Shown here piece by piece: positions 9,252-17,572 of a stretch of 64,000 nucleotides of DNA. The position numbers were made by a program, and so were the translations under genes. The notes below the pieces were generated by a model that did no database searches, was not told where the DNA came from, and was given only the letters and a program-made list of their open reading frames with translations. The stretch comes from WHTK01 sp963711035 (lineage in GTDB: Bacteria; Chloroflexota; Dehalococcoidia; DSTF01; WHTK01), in contig CAVQCN010000001.1 in NCBI GenBank assembly GCA_963711035.1, positions 806,001 to 870,000 on the forward strand, given 5' to 3'. Position 1 is the first letter of the stretch, and each line of letters opens with the position of its first letter.

Positions 9252-9602
9252 CTACCGAACGAAGGATATGAAGACGCCGGAGCAGTAGACAACGGTGGCA
9301 ACGACACCGAGCAGGAGAGAGACCTCCAGCGCCAGGATGACCGCCGGAACGCCGCCAAACTGCACCAGGATGAGACTCGTCAGCCAGTAGCGCCGATGCA
9401 GCCTGAGGCCCACGGCGAGCAGGACGGACCCGACCAGCAACAGGACGAGGAGATGGCTCTCGCTAGCGACGCGCCCCGCGACGATGAGATAGAGCGCTCC
9501 GGCCAGCTCCATGCCGGCGAGCGCCGGGGCGATCTGGCGCAGCTCCAGCGCGGCCACCGAATGCTCCAACCAGAGCTCGGCGTCTGCCAGGCGGTCATAC
9601 AT
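9252..9602 (-). CDS. Small predicted membrane protein
   Basis: 116 residues with three or four hydrophobic segments: about 32-46, 48-65, 73-91 and 93-115. The C-terminus ends in a membrane span. No family recognised. The opposite-strand reading frame over the same bases is compositionally unnatural, rich in Arg, Asp and Gln, so the minus strand is preferred. No strong Shine-Dalgarno is seen before the ATG. Confidence 0.55.
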   Translation of the reverse strand: MYDRLADAELWLEHSVAALELRQIAPALAGMELAGALYLIVAGRVASESHLLVLLLVGSVLLAVGLRLHRRYWLTSLILVQFGGVPAVILALEVSLLLGVVATVVYCSGVFISFVR

Positions 9603-9664
9603 CGCGACCGATTATTGGTGCGGAGATTCAGGTCGTCAAGGCCAGCGAACGCCGGCCGGCGAGT

Positions 9665-10081
9665 CTAGACGAGACCGATACGCTCCAGGAGCTGACGCGC
9701 CCCAGACGAATCCGGGCCGGGGAAGCTGAGCACGTAGCCCTCTTCCGGCACCTCTTCACCCCTGCGAAAGGTGTTCTCCAGCTGTTCGTGGCCCCAGTGC
9801 AGCACGGCAGCCTCGATCAAGTCGGCGTCGTTGACGAAATGGCCGCTTCGGAGCATTTCCCGGCGCAGCTTAGCCAGAGTCTCCCACGTGAGCGAGACCA
9901 CGACCTGTCCTGGATGACCGTCGTAGACGTAGTAGAGGTTGCTGGACTCGCTGATCTCGCGGCCATAGCGGTCGCCAAACACACGAGACGCGCCGAGGAT
10001 CTTCAGGTCGATGACACTGTCATCCTTGACCGGGCCGCTCCTCTGGTGCTTGCCATAGCGGAGCTTGAGAATGTTCACCAT
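9665..10081 (-). CDS. Hypothetical protein
   Basis: 138 residues if the ATG at 10081 is used; an upstream extension to 10168 is possible but has low-complexity basic sequence. It has a mixed alpha/beta character with a segment LRREMLRSGHFVNDADLIEAAVLHWGHEQLE resembling an arginine-rich helix pair. No recognised domain and no membrane segment. It is divergent from the metallo-beta-lactamase-fold gene at 10250, with an AT-rich interval (10170-10200) between them that likely holds promoters for both. Confidence 0.55.
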   Translation of the reverse strand: MVNILKLRYGKHQRSGPVKDDSVIDLKILGASRVFGDRYGREISESSNLYYVYDGHPGQVVVSLTWETLAKLRREMLRSGHFVNDADLIEAAVLHWGHEQLENTFRRGEEVPEEGYVLSFPGPDSSGARQLLERIGLV

Positions 10082-10249
10082 TTGCCGTCTACGCAGGATT
10101 CCTTCCTGCTCCCTCACTCGTATAAACGCGAGCGTCGTCGCTTTGTGACAAGAAAGAACGGGTCCCAATCGTCACAATATAAGAAGAATAGTTCATATAT
10201 TAGAACTTGGCAAGGGCGTAGAATGCGCTCGTTTCGAGAGGAGAGGACG

Positions 10250-11113
10250 ATGGCTAACAGGCTCAAGATCGGCGCGGCCGAGATCGCTTTCGCCGAGGAC
10301 GCCAGCTGGACGATGCGCCCACTGACGATGTTCCCCAAAGTACCGCAGGAGCAGTGGCGCCAGGAGGTGCCGGAGACGACGGATGAGGGCACGGTTCACT
10401 CCCGCGTCGTCAGCTTCGTCGTCCGCAGTCAGGGCAAGACGATCCTGGTCGACAGCGGCGTCGGCGAATGGGGCCTCATGCCCGCTTTCGGCGAGGGCCA
10501 CCTGCTCGAATCGCTGAAGGCGCTCGACGTGTCGCCGCAGGACGTCGACTTCGTCCTGCCGACGCACCTGCACGCCGATCACGTCGGCTGGAACACGCGC
10601 TCGTCGGAGAACGGCCCGGTGCCGACCTTCACCCGCGCCCGCTACCTGTTTCAGCAGCGCGATTGGGACCACTTCACCAGCGCGGCGTATCTCGAGAGCT
10701 CGACCGGCGCCGGCCCGGCCATGATGCGCAACTGCGTCATCCCGCTGCAGAACACCGGCCTCATGGACCTCATCGGCAGCGAAGCCAAGATCACGGACGA
10801 AGTCACGTTGCTGCACTCGCCCGGCCACACGCCAGGTCAGTGCGCTGTGCTGGTGCAGTCGCAGGGCGAAGCTGCGATCATGCTCGGCGACATCGCCCAC
10901 CATCCTGCACAGCTCACGGAGCCGGAATGGACCGCCTCCATCGATATCGACCAGGACCTCTCGGCCCGCTCACGCCGTGCCGTCGTCGACCTGGCCAAGA
11001 AGCTGAACGGCATGGTCGCCGCGGCGCACTTCAACGCCCCTGGCTCGCCCGTTTTCGGCCACATCCTCGAGATCGAAGGGCGCAACTACTGGCGCGGCGT
11101 CGATCTGCCCTGA
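10250..11113 (+). CDS. Metallo-beta-lactamase-fold hydrolase
   Basis: 287 residues with the zinc motif THLHADH (His106, His108, Asp110, His111), then HSPGHTPGQC, GDIAHH and a late His in VAAAHFNAPG, as in lactonase-like MBL hydrolases. No signal peptide. The start at 10250 is supported by GAGAGGAGAGG just upstream; the frame is open further 5' but that part has no homology features. The next gene starts 43 bases downstream, so the two are probably co-transcribed. A substrate such as a lactone or ester is only a guess. Confidence 0.88.
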   Translation: MANRLKIGAAEIAFAEDASWTMRPLTMFPKVPQEQWRQEVPETTDEGTVHSRVVSFVVRSQGKTILVDSGVGEWGLMPAFGEGHLLESLKALDVSPQDVDFVLPTHLHADHVGWNTRSSENGPVPTFTRARYLFQQRDWDHFTSAAYLESSTGAGPAMMRNCVIPLQNTGLMDLIGSEAKITDEVTLLHSPGHTPGQCAVLVQSQGEAAIMLGDIAHHPAQLTEPEWTASIDIDQDLSARSRRAVVDLAKKLNGMVAAAHFNAPGSPVFGHILEIEGRNYWRGVDLP

Positions 11114-11156
11114 GCAGCGCCCCGCTTGAAGAGCTAGACCAGACAGGAGAACGACC

Positions 11157-12077
11157 TTGACCACTTCGACATCCACGTTGACCCTGAAGACGGCGCTGGG
11201 CAGCTACCCCTACGTGCAGGCGCTGCGCGATGGCACCATCAAGCCCGAAGGCATCGAGCTGCAGTTCGCCGACCTGCCCAACGGCGTCGTGCCTGCCTTC
11301 CGGCGCATGTGCCGCAACCTGGAGTACGACGTGAGCGAGATGGCGGTCGTCACCTACCTGGCCGCCAAGCGCTACGGCCTGCCCTTCACCGCCATCCCGG
11401 CCTTTCCCAACGCGCGCTTCCACCACGCCGGCATCCTCTACAACGTCAACTCCGGCGTTTCGACCCCGAAGGACTTCGAGGGCAAGAAGGTGGGCGCCCG
11501 CTCCTACACGCTGACGCCGGCGGTCTACGCGCGCGGCATCCTGCAGAACGAGTACGGCGTCGACCTCGACAAGGTGACGTGGGTCATCGCCGACGAGGAG
11601 CACGTCGACCAGTACCACGCCGACATGCCCGCTAACGTCGAGCGCGTGTTGGGCGCCGACCTGGTGCAGATGCTGGCGGATGGCGAACTGCAGGGCGGGC
11701 TCAACATGATGCGGTACGACAGCCCGAACATCAAACAGCTCATCCCCAACCCGGCCGAGGCCGATCGTGCCCAGTACGAGCGAGACGGCATCGTGCCCAT
11801 CGACCATTGCATCGTGATCAAGGACGAGCTGCTGGCCCAGCATCCGTGGCTGGCCGAGGCGTTGTATCGCGGCTTCGCCGAAGCCCGCAAGGCGTTCTTC
11901 GCCGCCAACCCGGGCGCCAGCGTCGGCGCCGCCAGCGTCGTCGGCAACGGCGACCCGCTACCCTACGGCTTCTCCGCCAACCTCAAGGGCATCGACCTCG
12001 CTACGCAGCTGTCGCTGGAGCAGAAGATCATCGACAAGCAGTACAAGGCCGAGGAGCTCTACCTGCCGTTCGACTAG
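11157..12077 (+). CDS. Periplasmic-binding-fold protein, dihydroxyphthalate decarboxylase-like
   Basis: 306 residues without a signal peptide. It resembles the type 2 periplasmic-binding fold family that includes NMT1/THI5-like proteins and proteins annotated as 4,5-dihydroxyphthalate decarboxylase: LKTALGSYPYVQALRDGTI at the start, DVSEMAVVTYLAAK, PNARFHHAGILYN, and DFEGKKVGARSYTLTPAVYARGIL. Absence of an export signal argues for an enzyme or cytosolic binder rather than a transporter component. The TTG start has AGGAG 8 bases upstream. It follows the MBL hydrolase gene. Confidence 0.78.
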   Translation: MTTSTSTLTLKTALGSYPYVQALRDGTIKPEGIELQFADLPNGVVPAFRRMCRNLEYDVSEMAVVTYLAAKRYGLPFTAIPAFPNARFHHAGILYNVNSGVSTPKDFEGKKVGARSYTLTPAVYARGILQNEYGVDLDKVTWVIADEEHVDQYHADMPANVERVLGADLVQMLADGELQGGLNMMRYDSPNIKQLIPNPAEADRAQYERDGIVPIDHCIVIKDELLAQHPWLAEALYRGFAEARKAFFAANPGASVGAASVVGNGDPLPYGFSANLKGIDLATQLSLEQKIIDKQYKAEELYLPFD

Positions 12078-12115
12078 GGGGCGAATCTATTAGTCGGCAG
12101 CCCGGCCGGGAGTTG

Positions 12116-12275
12116 TCATGCTGAGCGCAGCGAAGCATCTCCCCCCGGCCGAACCTACCATCAGACGACCAGGCGCGGAAAACTACCCAAATGCCGGGTC
12201 CTTCGCCCGGACCTGCGTTCATTCCAACGCAGGTCTGCCGAAGGGGAGATTCTTCGCCTGTCGGCTCAGAATGAC
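12116..12275. repeat. Dispersed inverted-repeat element
   Basis: Gap 12078-12499 has no gene. The left arm at 12116-12142 (TCATGCTGAGCGCAGCGAAG and onward) and the right arm at 12243-12275, which reads as its approximate reverse complement (GGCTCAGAATGAC end), bracket about 100 bases. A similar left-arm block occurs at 63107-63133. This arrangement is that of a non-coding intergenic repeat. Confidence 0.65.
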
Positions 12276-12364
12276 ACCGCGCTCCCACCGCAAAGGCATG
12301 AGACGCCCTGCGGAACGAGCTCCACTCCCTTATGACGGAGTACTCTGTACATAAGTGCGGGGCG

Positions 12365-12402
12365 TTAATGTCGCGTTAATGCTGGATAACCAGCCCTTAA
12401 CA
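12365..12402 (+). promoter_or_regulatory. Tandem TTAATG/TTAACA operator before ppk
   Basis: Four half-sites recur at helical-turn spacing: TTAATG at 12365, TTAATG at 12376, ATAACC at 12386 and TTAACA at 12397 (steps of 11, 10 and 11 bases). Tandem TTAACA-like hexamers at 11-base period are how PhoP/PhoB-type response regulators bind, and the downstream genes are ppk and ppx. A PhoP/PhoB operator is therefore proposed; binding by this organism's regulator is inference. Confidence 0.6.
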
Positions 12403-12499
12403 AAGCGCTCCTAAGCTTCTAGCCTGTATACAGCCCGCAGTAACGGATAGCTGTGTATACGCTCTGGCGTTTGGGTTCGCCAGACAAGGCACTGGGGAC

Positions 12500-14659
12500 A
12501 TGACCGAAGAAACGCTCTCCCAGGCTGTCACCGAACCGCCCCCACCCGCGGGGATCGATCTGAATGACCCCAGCCTCTACATCAACCGCGAGCTGAGCTG
12601 GCTCGAGTTCAACAAACGCGTCCTGGAAGAAGCCTGCGACACAAAGCTGCCGCTGCTCGAACGCGTGCGCTTCCTGTCGATCTTCGCCAACAACCTGGAC
12701 GAGTTCTTCATGATCCGCGTCTCCGGCCTGCGGCGGCAGGTTGCCGGCGGCGTCGTCGACATCCCGCCGGACGGCATGAGCCCGTCGCAGCAGCTGGCTG
12801 CGATCCGCCAGGACCTCAACCACCAGCTGGCGCAGCAGAGCCGCCTCTGGCAGGAGGACCTGCTGCCGAAGCTGCAGGCGGCGGGCATCCAGGTGCTGCG
12901 CTACTCGCAACTGCAGCCCAAACAGCGCGACCTGCTGCGCCGTTACTTCGAGCGCGAGGTCTTCCCGGTGCTGACGCCGCTGGCTTTCGACCCGGCTCAC
13001 CCCTTTCCGCACATCTCCAACCTCAGCCTCAACCTGGCCGTGGTAGTGCGCGACCCGCAGCACGGCGAGCGTTTCGCCCGCGTCAAGGTCGCGGACCCGC
13101 TGCCGCGCCTCATCCGGGTGCCGGACGAGAACCTGGTCGAGAACTACGAAGACCTCGGTATCACCGAGATCATGGCCGACAACTTCGTCTGGCTGGAGGA
13201 GATCGTCGCCGCCAACCTCGACATGCTCTTTCCCGGCCTCGAAGTCGTCGCGGCCTATCCCTTCCGTGTCACGCGCGACGCCGACCTCGAAATCAAGGAC
13301 GACGAGGCCTCTGACCTGCTGGTCAACGTCGAGGAGCACGTCGAGCTGCGCCACTTCGGCTCCGTCCAGCGTCTCGAGATCGACCAGGACACGCCGGAGC
13401 GCATCCGCGACGTGCTCATGCGCAACCTGGAGGTCGCGCCCTTCCAGGTCTACCAGTTCACGGAGCCGCTGGGCTTCGCCGATCTGCTGGAGCTGACGCG
13501 CATCGACCGCTCCAACCTCAAGTACCCGCCGGCGTTGCCTACCGTGCCTGCCATCCTCGAGGGCAAAGAGAGCATCTTCTCCATCCTGCAGCGCGAAGAC
13601 CTGCTGCTCTACCACCCCTACGACAGCCTCATGCCGGTCGTCGACTTCGTGCGAGAAGCGGCTGCGGACCCGGAGGTCGTCGCCATCAAGCAAACGCTGT
13701 ACCGCGTCGGCGCCAACTCCCCCATCGTCGACGCGCTGATGGAAGCGCGCCAGAACGGCAAGCAGGTGGCAGTACTGCTGGAGCTCAAGGCCCGCTTCGA
13801 CGAAGAGAACAACATCGCCTGGGCCCGAGCCCTGGAAGACGAAGGAGTGCACGTCGTCTACGGCGTCCTCGGCCTCAAAACGCACGCCAAGGTCTGCCTC
13901 GTCGTGCGCCGCGAGACGGAGGGCCTGCAGCGCTACGTGCACATGGGCACAGGCAACTACAACACGATCACCAGCCGCATCTACACGGACCTCTCCTACA
14001 TGACGTCCGACCCGACCATCGGCGCCGATGTCTCGGACCTGTTCAACGCCCTCACCGGCTATTCAGAGAAGCGCACCTACAGCAAGCTGCTCGTCGCCCC
14101 TGGCACCATGCGCCAGCAGGTCATCTCCCGCATCGAGCGCGAGATCGAGCGCCACAAGCAGCACGGCGACGGCTACCTCGCCTTCAAGATGAACGCCCTG
14201 GTCGATACACAGTGCATTCAGGCGCTGTACCGCGCCTCCCAGGCCGGCGTACGCATCGACCTGCAGGTACGCGGCATCTGCTGCCTGCGTCCGGGGCTGC
14301 CCGGCATCAGCGAGACGATCACGGTGACGTCGATCGTCGGGCGCTTCCTGGAGCATGCCCGCATCTACTACTTCCGCAACGGCGGCGAGGAAGAAGTTTT
14401 CCTCGGCAGCGCCGATCTCATGCCCCGCAACCTCGACCGACGCGTCGAAGTCCTCTTCCCGGTTGAGACGCCCAACCTGCGACAGACGATTGTCGAGGAC
14501 ATCCTGCGCGTGCATCTGAAGGACAACGTCCAGGCGCGCCGTCTGCTGCCCAACGGCAGCTACGAGCGCCTTCGTCCGGCCCCTGGCGAGGCCGCCCTCA
14601 GTTCCCAGGAGTGGTTCCTGACTCACTGGCGCGAAGGTGGCGTGCGCCGGGACGAATAA
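12500..14659 (+). CDS. ppk1: Polyphosphate kinase Ppk1
   Basis: 719 residues, the usual length for Ppk1, which polymerises ATP gamma-phosphate into polyphosphate. Motifs: YINRELSWLEFNKRVLEEA and FLSIFANNLDEFFMIRV at the N-terminus, HPYDSLMPVVDFVREAA, VAIKQTLYR, and GLKTHAKVCLVVRRE with the phospho-accepting His462, then HMGTGNYN and DLMPRNLDRRVE. Phospholipase D-like catalytic domains occupy the second half. The gene follows the tandem operator and precedes ppx by 32 bases, giving a polyphosphate synthesis and breakdown operon. Confidence 0.97.
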   Translation: MTEETLSQAVTEPPPPAGIDLNDPSLYINRELSWLEFNKRVLEEACDTKLPLLERVRFLSIFANNLDEFFMIRVSGLRRQVAGGVVDIPPDGMSPSQQLAAIRQDLNHQLAQQSRLWQEDLLPKLQAAGIQVLRYSQLQPKQRDLLRRYFEREVFPVLTPLAFDPAHPFPHISNLSLNLAVVVRDPQHGERFARVKVADPLPRLIRVPDENLVENYEDLGITEIMADNFVWLEEIVAANLDMLFPGLEVVAAYPFRVTRDADLEIKDDEASDLLVNVEEHVELRHFGSVQRLEIDQDTPERIRDVLMRNLEVAPFQVYQFTEPLGFADLLELTRIDRSNLKYPPALPTVPAILEGKESIFSILQREDLLLYHPYDSLMPVVDFVREAAADPEVVAIKQTLYRVGANSPIVDALMEARQNGKQVAVLLELKARFDEENNIAWARALEDEGVHVVYGVLGLKTHAKVCLVVRRETEGLQRYVHMGTGNYNTITSRIYTDLSYMTSDPTIGADVSDLFNALTGYSEKRTYSKLLVAPGTMRQQVISRIEREIERHKQHGDGYLAFKMNALVDTQCIQALYRASQAGVRIDLQVRGICCLRPGLPGISETITVTSIVGRFLEHARIYYFRNGGEEEVFLGSADLMPRNLDRRVEVLFPVETPNLRQTIVEDILRVHLKDNVQARRLLPNGSYERLRPAPGEAALSSQEWFLTHWREGGVRRDE

Positions 14660-14691
14660 GAGGACTATGATCGATTGAGTGAGGAGTAAGC

Positions 14692-16311
14692 ATGCCAGCA
14701 ACTGACCCGCACACAGTTGCCTTCATGGACATCGGCACCAACTCCATCCGTCTGTTGGTGGTGCAGATCAGTCCCAATCATTCCCACAAAATCCTCACTC
14801 AGCTCAAGGAAACGGTCCGCCTCGGCGAGGGTGAGTTCAACGAGCAGCAGCTGCAGCCTGATGCCATCGACCGGGCCGTGCTCGTCGCGCAACAGTTCGC
14901 GATCATGGCGCGCTCCTTCGGCGCCGTAGAGATCATCGCCGTCGCCACCGCCGCCACACGCGAGGCCAAGAACCAACGCATCTTCCTGCGCCGCCTCGAG
15001 CGCGACGCCCGCATCGACGTGCACGTCGTCTCCGGCCTGGAGGAGGCGCGCCTCGTCTACCTCGGGGTCGTCAATGGCCTGCACCTGGACCAGAAGCAGG
15101 CGCTGTTCGTCGATATCGGCGGTGGCAGCACCGAGGTCATCGTCGGCGGCCAGGAGGACTACAGCTACCTCAACTCCCTGAAGCTGGGCGCCATCCGCCT
15201 CAGCACTCGCTTCCTGAGCGACAGCACCGGCCCGATCTCGCGCCGCACGTACGAGCAGATCCGCGACTACGTGCGCAAGAACGCCTCTCGTACCCTGCGC
15301 GAGCTGCGCGAGCAGCGCACCGACTTCGTGGTCGGCAGCTCCGGCACCATCGAAAACCTGGCAGACATCGCCGTGCGCATGATCTCCAACCGCCCGTGGC
15401 AAAAGGACGACGTGCTGACCTACCAGCAACTGCAGCGTGTCATCACCTACCTCTGCTCCCTGCCCCTGGAGGAGCGCCGCAAAGTGCCGGGCATGAACCC
15501 GTCCCGCGCCGACATCATCATCGGCGGCGCCGCGGTCCTCGACACGCTGATGGACGAGCTCAACCTGACCGAGCTGCGCGTCAGCGACCGCGGGCTACGC
15601 GACGGCCTGCTGGTCGACTACCTGCTGCGCATGGACCACACACCGCTAGTCGAGAGCACGTCGGTGCGCTACCGCAGCGTGCTGCAGCTGGGCCGCACCT
15701 GCCGCTTCGACGAAGACCACGCCATGACCACGGCGCGGCTGGCGCTGGCGCTGTTCGACAGCGGCCGCGAGCTCGGCTTGCACAAGCTGGGCGACGAGCA
15801 GCGCGAGCTGCTGGAGTACGCCGCCATCCTGCATCACATCGGCGCTTTCCTCACGTTCAGCAGCTATCAGCACCACACCTACTACCTGATCCGCAACGCG
15901 GAGCTGCTGGGCTTCGACCAGCAGGAAATCTCCATCATCGCGACGACGGCGCTCTATCACCGCGGCTCGCTGCCGCGGCGCAAGGAGCCCGAGTTCGGCG
16001 GCCTCAGCTCGCGCGACCAGCAGATCGTGCGCACGCTCTGCATGTTGCTGCGCCTGGCGGAGAACCTGGACCGCAGTCAGGCGTCCGCCATCCGAGAGGC
16101 GCGCTTCGAGGCGCTGGGCGGCGACCGCATCGCTTTGCGTCTCTACGCCACGCAGGAGTGCCAGGTGGAGCTCTGGGGCCTGGAGAACCAGCGCGCCGCC
16201 TTCGAGAAGGTATTCGGCAAGCGCCTCTTCATCGAAGCCGGCCCCTTCCCGGTCGAGGACGGCCGGACGGTCGAAACGGACGAACGCGAGTCAGTGCTCG
16301 CAGGGCGCTAA
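14692..16311 (+). CDS. ppx: Exopolyphosphatase Ppx/GppA
   Basis: 539 residues. The N-terminal ASKHA phosphatase core has FMDIGTNSIRLLVV (phosphate 1), FVDIGGGSTEVIV (phosphate 2) and VVGSSGTIENLA. The C-terminal part (about 330-520) is an HD-type helical domain with HHIG and ALYHRG motifs. It releases phosphate from polyphosphate termini or hydrolyses pppGpp. TGAGGAG lies 6 bases before the ATG. It is co-transcribed with ppk and convergent with the diguanylate cyclase gene, whose stop begins at the next base. Confidence 0.95.
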   Translation: MPATDPHTVAFMDIGTNSIRLLVVQISPNHSHKILTQLKETVRLGEGEFNEQQLQPDAIDRAVLVAQQFAIMARSFGAVEIIAVATAATREAKNQRIFLRRLERDARIDVHVVSGLEEARLVYLGVVNGLHLDQKQALFVDIGGGSTEVIVGGQEDYSYLNSLKLGAIRLSTRFLSDSTGPISRRTYEQIRDYVRKNASRTLRELREQRTDFVVGSSGTIENLADIAVRMISNRPWQKDDVLTYQQLQRVITYLCSLPLEERRKVPGMNPSRADIIIGGAAVLDTLMDELNLTELRVSDRGLRDGLLVDYLLRMDHTPLVESTSVRYRSVLQLGRTCRFDEDHAMTTARLALALFDSGRELGLHKLGDEQRELLEYAAILHHIGAFLTFSSYQHHTYYLIRNAELLGFDQQEISIIATTALYHRGSLPRRKEPEFGGLSSRDQQIVRTLCMLLRLAENLDRSQASAIREARFEALGGDRIALRLYATQECQVELWGLENQRAAFEKVFGKRLFIEAGPFPVEDGRTVETDERESVLAGR

Positions 16312-17361
16312 TCAGGCAGCAGCGTTCGGCGCCAGCATCGCCTCCGACACACAAACGCGGTCGCGTCCGGCGTGCTTCGCCTCGTAGAGTGCGGCGTCAG
16401 CGGCGCCAAAGACGGCCTTGTAGCTGAACGGTTCGCCCGGCGCCGTGGCAGCTACGCCAAGGCTCATCGTGATGGCGTGGCCGCCCATGGGCGCTGCAGC
16501 TACGGCGGCCCGGATGTCCTCGGCCCGTCGAACAGCCTCGTCGAGGCCAACGCCAGGCAACAAAATGAGGAACTCTTCACCGCCAAGACGATAGATGAGG
16601 TCGAAGGCCCGCATCTCTTTTCGCATCTGGTAGGCAACGTCTTGCAGAACGTTGTCTCCTACGGCATGCCCGTACGTGTCGTTAATCCGCTTGAAGTGAT
16701 CGAGGTCGCCGGTAATTACGGCGACCGGCTGCCTCGTCACAGCCGCCTGGTGTTCCAGCTCAGCCACTCTCAGGGCGAGTGCGCCCCGGTTCAGCAGAGA
16801 AGTGAGCGGATCCACCACCGCGGCGGCGCGATACCTCAGCTCCGAGCGCATCAGCACCGTCTGAAACAGCGAGACGCAGAGCAGCAACGTGATGGGTGCG
16901 ATGACCAGCGGCGGCGTCTCGATGACCGCATGGGCATCCACGCCGAAGGCGACGGCGAGGAGCAAAACGATGGCGATAGACGTCCCGGCGACGATGCCTC
17001 GCTCTGAGAAGCGCGCGCCGAGGGTCAGCAACGGTATCGCGAACCAAGACATCGTTGGGATCGTGGGGCCGCCGCTCAGGGCGACGCTCAGGCCGAGAAT
17101 CACCTCTGACGCCGTCCAGGCGGCGAACAGCGCGTACTCCGGCCGCTCCATGCGGTCGAAGCGCGCCTCGGCGATACGAAAGAGGACCGCGGCGATGCCA
17201 ATCGGGAGCAGGGTCCACCAGCCGAGCCAAGGCCCGCAGAGGATCAGGGCAATCGAGAGGACGACGAAGACGCCGGTGCGTATGGGTCGCAGGTAGCGGT
17301 CCAGCTCCAGCATGCGGACGCGATCGACGCCATCGACAAAGAGCCACGACTTCTCGTCCAT
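16312..17361 (-). CDS. Membrane diguanylate cyclase (GGDEF)
   Basis: 349 residues: about six hydrophobic segments (30-170) form an integral membrane sensor, then a GGDEF domain from DPLTSLLNR (184) to the end. The active-site motif is GGEEF (260-264) with metal ligand Asp in GDLDHFKRIN, so it should be catalytically active. An RAFD inhibitory I-site (251-254) sits exactly five residues upstream, so product inhibition by c-di-GMP is expected. No EAL domain. Start 17361 is chosen because the longer reading frame (to 17637) would run through the terminator at 17452-17489; ATG 17430 is an alternative. Confidence 0.9.
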   Translation of the reverse strand: MDEKSWLFVDGVDRVRMLELDRYLRPIRTGVFVVLSIALILCGPWLGWWTLLPIGIAAVLFRIAEARFDRMERPEYALFAAWTASEVILGLSVALSGGPTIPTMSWFAIPLLTLGARFSERGIVAGTSIAIVLLLAVAFGVDAHAVIETPPLVIAPITLLLCVSLFQTVLMRSELRYRAAAVVDPLTSLLNRGALALRVAELEHQAAVTRQPVAVITGDLDHFKRINDTYGHAVGDNVLQDVAYQMRKEMRAFDLIYRLGGEEFLILLPGVGLDEAVRRAEDIRAAVAAAPMGGHAITMSLGVAATAPGEPFSYKAVFGAADAALYEAKHAGRDRVCVSEAMLAPNAAA

Positions 17362-17451
17362 AGTGAAAGCTTCGGCTCTTGAATCGTCACGGTTGAGGGA
17401 ATCGAGGAGGCCAAACGGCCTCAACTTCATCGCCAGATGTCGAGGCACAAC

Positions 17452-17489
17452 AAAAAGAGGCCGCCCCGCACGTCGAGGCGGCCTCTTTG
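17452..17489 (-). terminator. Intrinsic terminator after the thiolase gene
   Basis: A perfect 12-bp stem (17454-17465 with 17477-17488) encloses an 11-base loop. Read on the minus strand it is followed by a T-run (TTTTTG), so it terminates the DUF35-thiolase transcript. Confidence 0.9.
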
Positions 17490-17572
17490 TCGGTTTTCGG
17501 ACTGTCCACGGCCGGCCTTCCCCTTCTCGCGACGGCCTAGGCCTATCGCGCGAGTGTGCCGCCGAGCAGTGG

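Noticed and set aside
8367..9668. 433-codon plus-strand open frame across the enoyl-CoA hydratase region
   Set aside because: It is antisense to a clear crotonase gene, its translation is Arg/Gln/Asp-rich without domains, and it is explained by high GC content.
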